NCBI GenBank assembly: GCA_902786665.1
Contig: CADADN010000047.1
Location: forward strand, 1 to 62,771
Reading direction: 5' to 3'
Origin: an uncultured Prevotellaceae bacterium
GTDB lineage: Bacteria > Bacteroidota > Bacteroidia > Bacteroidales > Bacteroidaceae
DNA: 62,771 nucleotides
Part shown: piece by piece, positions 8,391 to 17,113 of the stretch
Position numbering within the stretch: position 1 is the stretch's first letter
Layout of the letters: each line of letters opens with the position of its first letter
Made by a program: the position numbers and the translations under genes
Notes under the pieces: model-generated
The model's input: only the letters and a program-made list of their open reading frames with translations
The model's database searches: none
What the model was told of the DNA's origin: nothing

Positions 8391-9452
8391 TCAAAAATCA
8401 GTCAACTGGCAGTTGTGGCAGAAGGTAGGCGGGGTATTGCGCTGCCATTGTAGGCGGAACTCCTGCGCCTTCTCACCATTGAGCACTTCCATCACACTTG
8501 AATGGAAGACATTGCCGAAATTCAACAGTTTGGGGAACGGCTTTCCACAACACGGAACATAATATCCATCCCATGTGATGTAAGGGTACTCCCATGGGAA
8601 GATGCAGTCGTGGAAGGATGCATCCTTTGGGAAATGCGGCCCAGTGATTTCCATGTCGGGGAATTGCCTTTTCATCTCCTCCAACGCCTCCACCTCCTTC
8701 AGATATTCCTCCGATATGAAAAACTGATAAAAATCACGCTTCATCCGAGGTTGCGAGGCGATGCTGACGGGATTAAAGTTGACATACCCCATGCCCATCT
8801 CCCTTGCGAACAAGACGACATTGCGCATGTCACGGAAATTTTCCGGCATGACGACGCAGTTGACCATGAAAGTGACGTTCTTCCCCTTTTCCATCGTGAA
8901 GCGGATGTTGTCTCTCACCTCGTCGAATGAGGTTTTCGGGCGTATGGTTTCATAGACCTCCCCCACCCCGTCGACAGAGAACTGTATGTTGTCGACGAAC
9001 GGGAGCACCGGCACGATTCTCTCCTTGTAGTCCTTCTGGTAAGCATTGGTGGAGATGGTGGTGATGATGCTCTTTTTCTTTTCCTTCACATACTTGACAA
9101 CATCTGCCAGATGTGGATGGAGGAACGTTTCCCCCAACCCCGTCAAGCCTATGGAGTCGAGGTAAGGGTATAGTTCATCGATGATTTTTTCTGCTTGCTC
9201 CAACGTCATGAAGCCCTTGTCCATCTCCTTCCCGTAGATGAATTCCCTCGGACACATCATGCAATGGAGGTTGCATACGTTGCCCAATTCTATCATCGCA
9301 TTGGTGGGGAAAGGTATGACAGTGTTTTTCTCCCTGTCATGCATGAGTTTACGGAGGCGATTGGCAGCATATCGCCGCAAGTCAGCATTCAACCTGGTGT
9401 TGACGAGCAGTTTTCCGAGCAGTTTCCGCCTACGTTTGTTCAACCGTTTCAA
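8391..9452 (-). CDS. Radical SAM / SPASM-domain protein
   Basis: The 353-residue protein has the radical SAM signature CNLHCMMC (Cys60, Cys64, Cys67), which binds the [4Fe-4S] cluster that cleaves S-adenosylmethionine. The barrel follows, with LTGLGETFLHP and TISTNAY strands. The C-terminal ~80 residues form a SPASM-like auxiliary-cluster region with Cys in DCIFPW, VPCCGKP and FCHNCQ. Such proteins modify peptides or enzymes or act in cofactor synthesis; the substrate cannot be read. A basic N-terminal 40 residues (KRRRKLLGKLL) precede the core. It is the last gene of a leftward group, 12 bp after the rhodanese lipoprotein gene and 40 bp after that comes the flavoprotein, so a redox-linked role is plausible. 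Confidence 0.85.
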   Translation of the reverse strand: MKRLNKRRRKLLGKLLVNTRLNADLRRYAANRLRKLMHDREKNTVIPFPTNAMIELGNVCNLHCMMCPREFIYGKEMDKGFMTLEQAEKIIDELYPYLDSIGLTGLGETFLHPHLADVVKYVKEKKKSIITTISTNAYQKDYKERIVPVLPFVDNIQFSVDGVGEVYETIRPKTSFDEVRDNIRFTMEKGKNVTFMVNCVVMPENFRDMRNVVLFAREMGMGYVNFNPVSIASQPRMKRDFYQFFISEEYLKEVEALEEMKRQFPDMEITGPHFPKDASFHDCIFPWEYPYITWDGYYVPCCGKPFPKLLNFGNVFHSSVMEVLNGEKAQEFRLQWQRNTPPTFCHNCQLTDF

Positions 9453-9464
9453 AATCGTTCAATC

Positions 9465-9845
9465 TTATTCTTTCGTCACCGGCATGTTCTCTTTCTTCCA
9501 TTCCAGGATGCCACCCTTCAGATTGACAGGTTTGTAGCCCTCCTTGACGAGACGTTCGGCGGCATTTGCAGACCGTCGTCCGCTGCGGCAATAGATGGCG
9601 ATGGTCTTTTCCTTAGGCAAGAGTTGCCTCACCAGTTCGAGGAAGTCACTTTTGTTTTGGTCGATAAGAATGGCACCCTTGATGTGCCCCTCGTTGAACT
9701 CGTCTGTCGTCCTCACGTCGAGAATCACCACGTCGGCGCTGTCAATCAGCTCAGCGAATCCCTTGACATCGGTGTTCTCGAAATTCTGACTGCATGCGAT
9801 GTTCAGTCCCAGTGCAGCCAAGATGAAAGCCAAAAATCTTTTCAT
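9465..9845 (-). CDS. Rhodanese-domain lipoprotein
   Basis: The 126-residue protein has a lipoprotein signal (MKRFLAFILAALGLNIAC, lipid Cys18) and one rhodanese domain. The active-site loop is CRSGRRS with Cys86, preceded by VVILDVRTTDEFNEGHIKGA (residues 39-58). Rhodanese domains carry sulfur as a persulfide on this Cys. Here it would face the periplasm. It lies 28 bp downstream of the Tat-exported flavoprotein gene and 12 bp upstream of the radical SAM gene, so the three are probably one transcript. Confidence 0.88.
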   Translation of the reverse strand: MKRFLAFILAALGLNIACSQNFENTDVKGFAELIDSADVVILDVRTTDEFNEGHIKGAILIDQNKSDFLELVRQLLPKEKTIAIYCRSGRRSANAAERLVKEGYKPVNLKGGILEWKKENMPVTKE

Positions 9846-9873
9846 ATCATTATCGTGATACTAAACACTCTAC

Positions 9874-10641
9874 TCATCTGACGAAGTTCATCATTTGCCA
9901 TGGCTCACGCTCCGGGTAGTCGGTTTTTCCAGCAGCGTGAATCTTTTTCAACATCCAAGCCATGTTGTCGGCAAGAGTTCTCATGGTCTGCATACCCTCG
10001 GTGTCGAGAGCCGCCTGTCCCTCCGCAGCGCCATAGACGATGTTCCAGTATTGCGATGTGACCACAGGCATGTTCATCATCTGGAAAGGCATGTTGAGGG
10101 TTTGGAAGGCAGCAGTGGCCCCACCCCTTCGACAGACGCAGATAGCGGCGGCCGGCTTGTTCGTCACTGTCTCCCCGGCAGAATAGAAGAGTCGTTGCAT
10201 CAGTGAGAGCACCAACCCGTTGGGTTGGCCGTAATATACCGGCGACCCCACAATCAAAGCATCAGACTCGGCCATTTTCGCAGCCACCTGGTTGCAGATG
10301 TCGTCATCAAATACACATTTGCCGAGACCTTTCGACTTGCATTGTCCGCAAGCGACACAACCACGGACGGGTTTGGCACCTATTTGCACGATTTCGGCCT
10401 CGATGCCGTTTTTCTCCAATTGCTTCTCCACTTCGCTGAGAGCAGTGAAGGTGTTGCCCTTCCTTCGGGGACTTCCGTTGATTAATAAAACTTTCATAGG
10501 TTGTATGTCATTTATGTTTTTTGTTCTATCTTCCATTTCATCGTCTTTGCCCTGCGCAGCAAGTTGGGCGAACGGCGTGGTGAGCAACAGTCCTCCGACG
10601 GTCGCCACAGCAGATTTTCTGATGAATTCCCTTCTGTTCAT
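9874..10641 (-). CDS. Tat-exported NADPH-dependent FMN reductase / flavodoxin-like protein
   Basis: The protein (~255 residues) begins with a twin-arginine signal (MNRREFIRKSAVATVGGLLL), so it is folded with cofactor before export. The flavodoxin-like fold starts at MKVLLINGSPRRKGNTF, the FMN phosphate loop. A Cys-rich insert RGCVACGQCKSKGLGKC is typical of the iron-sulfur flavoprotein and FMN-reductase group and may hold a metal cluster or disulfides. ALIVGSPVYYGQPNGL is the second flavin loop. I chose the ATG at 10641, which starts the Tat motif; an ATG two codons earlier is possible. First gene of a leftward operon with a rhodanese lipoprotein and a radical SAM protein. Confidence 0.85.
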   Translation of the reverse strand: MNRREFIRKSAVATVGGLLLTTPFAQLAAQGKDDEMEDRTKNINDIQPMKVLLINGSPRRKGNTFTALSEVEKQLEKNGIEAEIVQIGAKPVRGCVACGQCKSKGLGKCVFDDDICNQVAAKMAESDALIVGSPVYYGQPNGLVLSLMQRLFYSAGETVTNKPAAAICVCRRGGATAAFQTLNMPFQMMNMPVVTSQYWNIVYGAAEGQAALDTEGMQTMRTLADNMAWMLKKIHAAGKTDYPEREPWQMMNFVR

Positions 10642-10667
10642 AATCAAGCAAAGAATAATGTGGATTC

Positions 10668-10837
10668 AGCATATCCATGTATCGCGGTTATGGAAAGCTA
10701 ATCTTCCGGAGCAGCCTCTTTGCCAGCCAAGACCGGACGAATCAGATGTCCTCCCACGAGGAGAGGATTGTCGGCATGTTACACCATCTTGGCGGGGTAT
10801 TGCTTGCAGATGCATTCTCTTACATTCTGCAAATATA
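10668..10837 (-). other. Leader region with -7 box and gene scrap
   Basis: On the minus strand TATATTTG at 10837-10830 fits the -7 consensus and would start a leader of about 180 nt before the flavoprotein gene. The leader contains a 47-codon frame with no recognised product. In a different frame it holds two short runs (CKQYPAKMV, stop, HADNPLLVGGHLIRPVLAG...ED, stop) that look like a decayed C-terminus of unknown family. The rest of the gap up to 11097 is A/T-rich with nothing recognised. Confidence 0.3.
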
Positions 10838-11101
10838 ATAATAAATTTGAATCTGTAGACATAAAATCAATAAAAAATGATTATCAGCAAACATCTGATA
10901 CTATGAAGCAACAACAATGCGCCTTGATGCGAAACTCTTTCACTCCTAAACCAAGTTAGACACCACAACACATTCACCACGAAACTCTCCAAAGATAAAA
11001 TTTCTACGAACTTAAAGTACATAAATGACATATAGCCAATGTGGCTTTGAATTCAAAACTGCAGGAAAGAACACATCAATATTCATTTTCAACCATATAA
11101 C

Positions 11102-11134
11102 TTTGCATAATCGGAGAAAAATGCCTAACTTTGC
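11102..11134 (+). promoter_or_regulatory. Promoter of lipoprotein/kinase pair
   Basis: TTTG at 11102-11105 and TAACTTTG at 11127-11134 are separated by 21 bp, matching the Bacteroidetes -33/-7 layout. A second TAACTTTG at 11098-11105 overlaps the -33 of the first, giving two possible start sites 29 bp apart ahead of the ATG at 11170. Confidence 0.55.
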
Positions 11135-11169
11135 CGAAACATTCAATAATTTTCACAAATCCAATAGTT

Positions 11170-11745
11170 ATGAAAAAAATCTTTATCGGAATAGTGGCAT
11201 TTGCACTGTGCCTTGGCATGAACTCATGCAAGAAAGAACCAGCCCCCGCAGGAAACGAACCAGCACCAACGGAACAATCTTCTGTAAGCACAGACGAAGT
11301 TTCCAATGCAACAGGTGAGGCTACTGAAGCAACTTCAGGTGAGGCTGCAGAGCAAACGTCCGAGTCAACAGGGCAGTCCTCTGAAACAGAGAAAAAGGCG
11401 GAAGCCCCATCCGCTTCAGTAACCGACTTGCTAGCCAAGGCAAAAGCAGAGGGTGCAAAGTGGAGCGTAGACGAATGGAAGTCTGCATACAAGGAACTGC
11501 TGCTGACGGGCAAACCAATAGTTGTCGAACTTCAAAACATCGTTGACGACTTGGTGAACAATCCCTCCAAAGCAAATGAAATAAAGGCAAAAGCCAAGGA
11601 TTTGGAGAAAAAAGTCAAGGAGCTCAACGATGAATATGACAATTTCGAAGATTTTGCCAAAACAATCGCCAACGGCAAAAAAGTGGTAGAAGACAAAGCA
11701 TGGATTGAAAAGACAAAGAAAGAACTGGGTGTCCCCGACCTTTAA
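11170..11745 (+). CDS. Lipoprotein sharing the kinase C-terminal domain
   Basis: The 191-residue protein begins with a lipoprotein signal ending in the lipobox MNSC (MKKIFIGIVAFALCLGMNSC), so it is anchored in a membrane. A Pro/Glu/Thr/Ser-rich linker of ~60 residues follows. The last ~105 residues (SVTDLLAKAKAEGAKWSVDE onward) clearly match the extracytoplasmic tail of the next gene product: AEGAKWSVDEWKSAYKELL against AKGANWSVDDWKSAYTRMF, and YDNFEDFAKTIANGK against LDKFDDFAKKFPNGK. The family is not recognised. I infer a partner, ligand or decoy for the kinase sensor. ATG 11170 is chosen because it starts the signal; an earlier in-frame ATG at 11131 lies on the promoter. Confidence 0.8.
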   Translation: MKKIFIGIVAFALCLGMNSCKKEPAPAGNEPAPTEQSSVSTDEVSNATGEATEATSGEAAEQTSESTGQSSETEKKAEAPSASVTDLLAKAKAEGAKWSVDEWKSAYKELLLTGKPIVVELQNIVDDLVNNPSKANEIKAKAKDLEKKVKELNDEYDNFEDFAKTIANGKKVVEDKAWIEKTKKELGVPDL

Positions 11746-11778
11746 CAGCATTACCTTTTCATTCCAACCATCTCCTCC

Positions 11779-11808
11779 ACCCTCCCATTCGGGTCGAGGG
11801 TAGTTTTT
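11779..11808 (+). terminator. Terminator between lipoprotein and kinase genes
   Basis: ACCCTC / GAGGGT arms enclose CCATTCGGGTC, which can add two inner C-G pairs, and AGTTTTT follows. It would limit read-through from the lipoprotein gene into the kinase gene. Confidence 0.6.
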
Positions 11809-11864
11809 CGGCACACTCCCCATATGTTCTGCTGTTATTGAAGGGACAAAAAATAAAAAACACT

Positions 11865-13544
11865 ATGGAGACATTACCACAAGGAACAATACTTCAAGGC
11901 AAATCCTATCAGTACAAAATCATCAAGACATTGGGCCAAGGGTCTTTTGGCATCACCTACCTTTCAACGGTGAAGATGGCAGGTGGCCTGGGCACCATCG
12001 ACATCGACGTGAAGGTAGCCGTCAAGGAATTCTTCATGCGCGATGTCAATGGTCGTGAAGGCACGTCCGTTACTAGCGGCAGCAAGGGTGGCATCTATGA
12101 TGACTACAAGAACAAATTCCTCAGGGAAGCCGAGAATCTTGGGAAGCTCCAACATCCCAACATCATCAAGGTGATAGAGTCCTTTCCTGCCAACAACACC
12201 ATCTATTACGCCATGGAGTTCATAGGCGGGGGCAGCCTTGATGACTATATCAAGACGAAGGGAAGGCTCACGGAAGACGAGACTGTCAGAATCGCCAAGA
12301 AAATAGGTTCTGCACTCACTTTCATGCACGGGAAACGAATGCTGCACCTCGACCTCAAGCCAGGCAATGTCATGATGCGCGAGAACGGCGAACCCGCCTT
12401 GATCGACTTCGGACTCTCAAAGGAGTATGACAAGAGCGGTAAACCAGAGACAAGCACGACCGTGGGCCGCGGCACTCCAGGCTACGCACCTATTGAGCAA
12501 GCCCAATACAGGGAAGGTGTGGATTTCCCCGTGACCATGGATGTATACGCCTTGGGAGCCACCATGTTCAAGATGCTTACTGGCAAACGTGCCCCCGAAG
12601 CATCCGACATCCTCAATTATGGATTCCCCTATCAGGAGCTGAAAAAATACAACGTCAGCGATGCACTCATCGCCTGCATCACCAAGGCAATGGAGCCAAC
12701 AAAGAAAAAACGGTTCCAAACTGTAAAGGACTTTGTCACCGCCATTGACAAGCCTACCGTTTCCAAATATGAAGACGAGGACGAAGTGGAAGTTTTTGCA
12801 CTCGACGATGACGACGTGACCGTCATAAGCAGAGGGACGGCAAAAAAGAATGATGACGACTCGACCATCATGGGCAGACGCGGGGCAAGGCAAGAGGAGA
12901 AGAAGTCTTCGCCATATTCCGGACAAAAGGCTTCGCCATATTCCGGACAAAAGGCATCACCATATTCAGGACAGAATTCATCACCATATACCGGACAAAA
13001 GGCATATGCATATTCCGGCCAAAAGGCGAAATACGCCCCAGCCACCGGGAGAGGCAACAACTCCAAGCGCAATTTAGCCATTATTGCCGGGGTGATTGGT
13101 GCAATCCTCTTAGTCATCTTTGTCGGTTCTATGTTGTCTGATACTGATAAGCAAGAAGAAGAGGTAAATCCAACGCAGGCAGCCTCCGACCTTCTTAATG
13201 AAGCCAAAGCCAAAGGTGCCAACTGGAGCGTGGACGATTGGAAGTCGGCTTACACAAGAATGTTCAAAATTGCCAAGCCGATGCTTTCGGAGATTTATGA
13301 TATAAACAGACTGAATGAGAATGGAACTCTCTCTGATGAAGAACTTGAGAAGTTAAGTGAGGATATTGAGGAAAAATACAACGATTTGATGAATAAATTA
13401 GACAAATTCGATGATTTTGCCAAGAAGTTTCCTAACGGCAAATATGTTTCTGATGACGAAGAATGGGGCATGCAGATGATGAAAGAATTAGGCTACCCCG
13501 AAGAATTTTATACTGATGAGGAAGACGAACCCGCAGCAGATTAA
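11865..13544 (+). CDS. Transmembrane Ser/Thr protein kinase with octapeptide repeats
   Basis: The 559-residue protein has a full kinase core: LGQGSFGITYLS (23-34), VAVK Lys54, helix C Glu88, HLDLKPGN (161-168), DFG (181-183) and APIEQ. An acidic linker leads to about five copies of an SPYSGQKA octapeptide (349-388), which could be phosphorylated or act as a flexible spacer. A membrane segment spans ~403-424 (NLAIIAGVIGAILLVIFV). The outside part (~438-559) is the domain shared with the lipoprotein encoded just upstream. Kinases of this shape sense outside the membrane and phosphorylate cytosolic proteins. The catalytic loop is HLD rather than HRD. I chose ATG 11865 (METLPQGTIL), which aligns with the start of the related kinase at 35323. 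Confidence 0.9.
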   Translation: METLPQGTILQGKSYQYKIIKTLGQGSFGITYLSTVKMAGGLGTIDIDVKVAVKEFFMRDVNGREGTSVTSGSKGGIYDDYKNKFLREAENLGKLQHPNIIKVIESFPANNTIYYAMEFIGGGSLDDYIKTKGRLTEDETVRIAKKIGSALTFMHGKRMLHLDLKPGNVMMRENGEPALIDFGLSKEYDKSGKPETSTTVGRGTPGYAPIEQAQYREGVDFPVTMDVYALGATMFKMLTGKRAPEASDILNYGFPYQELKKYNVSDALIACITKAMEPTKKKRFQTVKDFVTAIDKPTVSKYEDEDEVEVFALDDDDVTVISRGTAKKNDDDSTIMGRRGARQEEKKSSPYSGQKASPYSGQKASPYSGQNSSPYTGQKAYAYSGQKAKYAPATGRGNNSKRNLAIIAGVIGAILLVIFVGSMLSDTDKQEEEVNPTQAASDLLNEAKAKGANWSVDDWKSAYTRMFKIAKPMLSEIYDINRLNENGTLSDEELEKLSEDIEEKYNDLMNKLDKFDDFAKKFPNGKYVSDDEEWGMQMMKELGYPEEFYTDEEDEPAAD

Positions 13545-13572
13545 GTGGACTCAGTTACCATTCTGATGCATT

Positions 13573-15456
13573 TCACCTGATGACGACTTTCCTTCCTCGG
13601 TGGATGTAAACGCCCTTTGAGGGATGCATCACCCTTTGTCCTTGCAGGTTGTAATAATCGTCGTCGCAGGGTGATGTTACGATGTACGTTTCCACGATGT
13701 CTACTCCCACCATATCGATGATGGCGGCAAGCACCCTCTGAGAGCGTATGGGAAAATAATCTTCGAGAAGCCTTCTACGCTCCGCCATGAAGTGCTCATC
13801 GACGGTGTATAATTGTCCCGGCGAGGTGTATCGATGCACGTCACGACGGTAGTCGCCCCATCGGGCCGCCTCAGCATATACCGCGTTTTCAATGGTGTGA
13901 TAGAGACTGTCCCACAATTCCACCACCGACTCCCTGCCGAGCAAGCCATCCTCGGAAAGTACTTCCTTTGCCCGCCTCACATACTTGACGGCAAACTGTT
14001 CGTTACGCAGCAAGTCATTGAAGATTCCAGTGGGGAAGCCACGGTTGTTCTTCCCCAACACATCCTCCTTCCGACTCTCAAACAACTGTTCCGAGTCCCA
14101 GCAGAGGATACGGAATCCCTGGCTTTCAGCACCCTTCCTTCGGATGGCATACCAGTTGTGCTGATCCCAGTCGGTGTTGCCGGCATATTGGTTGATGAGC
14201 ATGTAGTCGATGAAATGGTCGATGTCGAGGAGCACCTCCTGCTGTGGGTCGTCGGTACCGTCAGGCCGTTTGCCCTGCAGTTTCATGTAATAGCCGTTGT
14301 CTGCCGCCCGGGCGGCCGTGGCCACCATGAGGTCCCACGCCTCCATGTCACCCTCCGAAGCCTCCAGATGATACCCTCCGTCCTCCTCCAATTTGATGAC
14401 ATCAATCTCACTCTTCTTGCCTCCGAGATGGCTTTTCCCGAATTGGTCATCAACACGCTCCGCCACGTTGTACAGCCCCCAGTACATGCCATTGATGAAG
14501 AGATTGACGTATAGGGCATTGACGCTGGTGTGCCCCATCTTCCTCTGCATCCTCCTGGCCCATACGTCACGTGCATACTGTGCCTTTTGCCTTCCCCCGT
14601 CGTTCCAATGCTGCCAGGAATTGCCGAAATGGCAACGCAGCACCAATTGGTCGAACTGCGCCGGTTCATCGCTGCCAAAGACCGGATAGTCGAGCGTTGC
14701 CGGTCCATACTGCTTCTTGAAGACGAGGCGGAACGAGTGCTTGGGATTTTTCTCCGCCAACCTACCGTGGCCGCCATGCAAGCGCAGGCCGCAGTCCACG
14801 CTCATGTCGTGCTGCTGCGGCCCGCCGAAGAGTTCGATGCTAGCGGGACGTGTCCACCCATGGCCCGTGGGATCGCCCACCGGCGGTCCGGTGAAGATAT
14901 AGATGCCGCCTCTCAGCGAGTCCTCCTCGTGGCTGAAGAGGTGGTCCTTGTCTGTCACGATGCTGAGTACGGGAAGGCTTTCCAGGCCCTCGGCTATCTT
15001 CTTCGCCAACGTCTCATCGTTAGTCATCTCCGGGTCCATCTCGTAGTCGGCTTTCGCCGTCCCGCTGATGGTGGTGTATCTCCCCCACTTTTGTGGATAC
15101 CCCTCTGGCGTGTTACCTTGCTTGAGCACGTCGGCAACGAAAAGGTAGGTTGCGGTGGAGACATCGCCGATGGTGTCGGCTGCAAGAACAGCAGCTCGCA
15201 GGATGGTGGTGCCCTTGATGGTGAGCGGTTGGGTGTAGCGTTTGCTCGCTGCATTGGGGCGGCTGCCGTCGAGTGTGTAGCGCACGTCGCATGCCTCCAC
15301 CGACTGTCCGTCGTCCATCGTGATGGCGAGCGAGAATGGCTGGTCATAGAAGCCATGGGGATGACTGAATGTCAACCGTTGTGCAGCAACAGTCAACGGC
15401 AGGAGGCATGTCAGTGTCATCAAATGGCGACAGAAACGCATCATACTGAAAATCAT
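13573..15456 (-). CDS. Secreted CotH-like protein with chitobiase-type N-terminal domain
   Basis: The 627-residue protein has a signal peptide (start MIFSMMRFCRHLMTL, cleavage after TVAAQ). Residues ~28-110 match the beta-sandwich found at the end of chitobiase/hexosaminidase (DVRYTLDGSRP..., PLTIKGTTILRAA). The bulk (~180-560) is CotH-like: LRLHGGHGRLAEKNPKHSFR, RDVWARRMQRKMGH, YNVAERVDDQF and LCWDSEQLF. CotH proteins are kinase-fold proteins first known from spore coats; in Bacteroidetes they are secreted and their substrates are mostly unknown. The tail YYNLQGQRVMHPSKGVYIHR is the sorting-like motif. It converges with the kinase gene, with 28 bp between their ends. Confidence 0.82.
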   Translation of the reverse strand: MIFSMMRFCRHLMTLTCLLPLTVAAQRLTFSHPHGFYDQPFSLAITMDDGQSVEACDVRYTLDGSRPNAASKRYTQPLTIKGTTILRAAVLAADTIGDVSTATYLFVADVLKQGNTPEGYPQKWGRYTTISGTAKADYEMDPEMTNDETLAKKIAEGLESLPVLSIVTDKDHLFSHEEDSLRGGIYIFTGPPVGDPTGHGWTRPASIELFGGPQQHDMSVDCGLRLHGGHGRLAEKNPKHSFRLVFKKQYGPATLDYPVFGSDEPAQFDQLVLRCHFGNSWQHWNDGGRQKAQYARDVWARRMQRKMGHTSVNALYVNLFINGMYWGLYNVAERVDDQFGKSHLGGKKSEIDVIKLEEDGGYHLEASEGDMEAWDLMVATAARAADNGYYMKLQGKRPDGTDDPQQEVLLDIDHFIDYMLINQYAGNTDWDQHNWYAIRRKGAESQGFRILCWDSEQLFESRKEDVLGKNNRGFPTGIFNDLLRNEQFAVKYVRRAKEVLSEDGLLGRESVVELWDSLYHTIENAVYAEAARWGDYRRDVHRYTSPGQLYTVDEHFMAERRRLLEDYFPIRSQRVLAAIIDMVGVDIVETYIVTSPCDDDYYNLQGQRVMHPSKGVYIHRGRKVVIR

Positions 15457-15558
15457 ACGGCAAAATTACTAAAAAAACAACAAAAACATGCAAATGTTGG
15501 TTGGTTACAAAATAATTTTCTATTTTTACAACATTATTGACTAGGCTATTAAAAAGCA

Positions 15559-16632
15559 ATGATTATGGAAACACCCTATGAAAACCCATCGACGCCATCC
15601 CACACGACGGATGCATCACGCTATGCCTTGGTGGAACTACACCTTCACGTTGACGGCTCTCTTTCAGCAGAAGACGTGATGTTGATGGCCAAGGAAGAAG
15701 GTGTGGACGTACCTTCCACAACAAAGGAAGTCTATGACCTGCTCTCCTGCCCGGAAGACTGCAAGGACCTCAACCGCTATTTGAAATGCTTCAGTCTGCC
15801 CTTGTCAGTGATGCAAATGCCCTCCACCATCGCCTACAGCGTGGAGAGTCTGGTGAAACGCCTCGATGAAATGCAACTGCTTTACGCAGAGATTCGCTTC
15901 GCCCCACAACAGCATGTGGAGAAAGGCCTTAGCCAGGATGAGGTGGTGAGAGCGGCCATCGATGGTCTCAAAAGTGGCTTGTCCGGCTGTGTCAACGGTT
16001 TCAAGGCCAACCTCATCCTCAGTTGCATGCGTGGAAGAGGCAACGAGACAGAAAACATGGAAACGGTGCACCTGGGCGAAAAATACCTTGGCGACGGTGT
16101 CTGCGGCATCGACCTTGCCGGCGCCGAGGCACTGTATCCTACGGAAGATTTCCGAGAACTTTTCGAGCACGCCCACGCCATCGGCGTCCCCTTCACCATC
16201 CATTCCGGCGAGGCTGCCGGCGTGGAAAGCATGCGCCACGCCATCGACTTCGGCACACGGCGCATCGGCCACGGTATTCGCAGCCACGACAACGAAGAGA
16301 TGAAGGCATTGCTGAAAGCCAAGGACGTATGCCTCACCCTATGCCCCACAAGCAACCTGCAGACACGGGCGCTGAAAGGCGTCACATTGCTGGAGGACTA
16401 TCCCCTGCCCTCTTTCCTCAATTCGGGAGTGAGCATCAATATTGCCACCGACAACATGACGGTGTCGAACACCACCCTGCGAAAGGAAATCCAAAGACTC
16501 TTCGACGCGGGCATCCTCACCACCACCGGGGCGGAGGCCATCGTGGAGTCTGCCATCAGCCACAGCTTCATCTCCGAAAAGGAAAAGGAGGAACTGCGCA
16601 GGAAAGCGGAGAAAAGGATGAAGATGGTGTGA
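15559..16632 (+). CDS. add: Adenosine deaminase
   Basis: The 357-residue protein converts adenosine to inosine in purine salvage. Zinc and substrate motifs of the family are visible: HLHVDGSLSAEDVM near residue 29 (HxH), HSGEAAGVESMRHAIDFG near 214 (catalytic Glu), RIGHGIRS near 235, LCPTSNLQT near 260 and INIATDNMTVSNT near 294, where Asp-Asn replaces the more usual Asp-Asp-Pro. The length is normal for the family. It diverges from the CotH-like gene across ~100 bp that holds TAATTTTG (minus strand, 15468-15461) for the other gene. The following stretch to 17113 is repeat DNA. Confidence 0.88.
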   Translation: MIMETPYENPSTPSHTTDASRYALVELHLHVDGSLSAEDVMLMAKEEGVDVPSTTKEVYDLLSCPEDCKDLNRYLKCFSLPLSVMQMPSTIAYSVESLVKRLDEMQLLYAEIRFAPQQHVEKGLSQDEVVRAAIDGLKSGLSGCVNGFKANLILSCMRGRGNETENMETVHLGEKYLGDGVCGIDLAGAEALYPTEDFRELFEHAHAIGVPFTIHSGEAAGVESMRHAIDFGTRRIGHGIRSHDNEEMKALLKAKDVCLTLCPTSNLQTRALKGVTLLEDYPLPSFLNSGVSINIATDNMTVSNTTLRKEIQRLFDAGILTTTGAEAIVESAISHSFISEKEKEELRRKAEKRMKMV

Positions 16633-16710
16633 GCACACTTGAAAAATCGGGCAGTGAGCAAAAGGCGGTGAAAAAAAGTAGGGCGACAAGAATGTTCTGA
16701 CGAAAACTGA

Positions 16711-17060
16711 GACAAGAATGATCAGGCGGATTTGCAATCCGACTGTAAATAACATAAGCATTTGCAATGCGATTAAAGCGGAATAAGACTCTGATAATAA
16801 CGATTTTATCGGATTACAAATCCTTATATTAAATGCTGCCGGATTACAAATCCGGCAGAACATTCTTGGCGTTGCTTGAACGGAGACAAGAATGTTCAGG
16901 CGGATTTGCAATCCGACTGGAAATAACATAAGCATTTGCAATGCGATTAAAGCGGAATGAAGCTTTGACAATCAAGATTTCATCGGATTACAAATCCTTA
17001 TACTCAATGCTGCCGGATTGCAAATCCGGCAGAACATTCTTGGCGTTGGTTGAACGATGG
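16711..17060. repeat. Two tandem copies of a 174-bp element with inverted ends
   Basis: GACAAGAATG at 16711 recurs at 16885, and the two units are nearly identical. Each starts with CAAGAATGTTC (first copy has one change) and ends with GAACATTCTTGG, so the ends are inverted repeats. Inside each are smaller palindromes GGATTTGCAATCC and CCGGATTACAAATCCGG. No ORF of note is present. It looks like a non-autonomous or REP-like element duplicated in tandem between the adenosine deaminase and TonB-receptor genes. Confidence 0.75.
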
Positions 17061-17113
17061 CAAGAATGTTCAGACCAAAAACTTGTGCCCACCCCAACAA
17101 AAGCCTTCGACCT

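Noticed and set aside
10668-10837. Leader of the flavoprotein operon considered as a riboswitch (cobalamin, FMN, TPP)
   Set aside because: None of the conserved sequence boxes of those classes could be found.
15805-16287. Long minus-strand ORFs opposite adenosine deaminase and similar long antisense ORFs opposite GH31, GS and others
   Set aside because: They mirror well-supported genes with recognised motifs and are explained by codon bias on the opposite strand.
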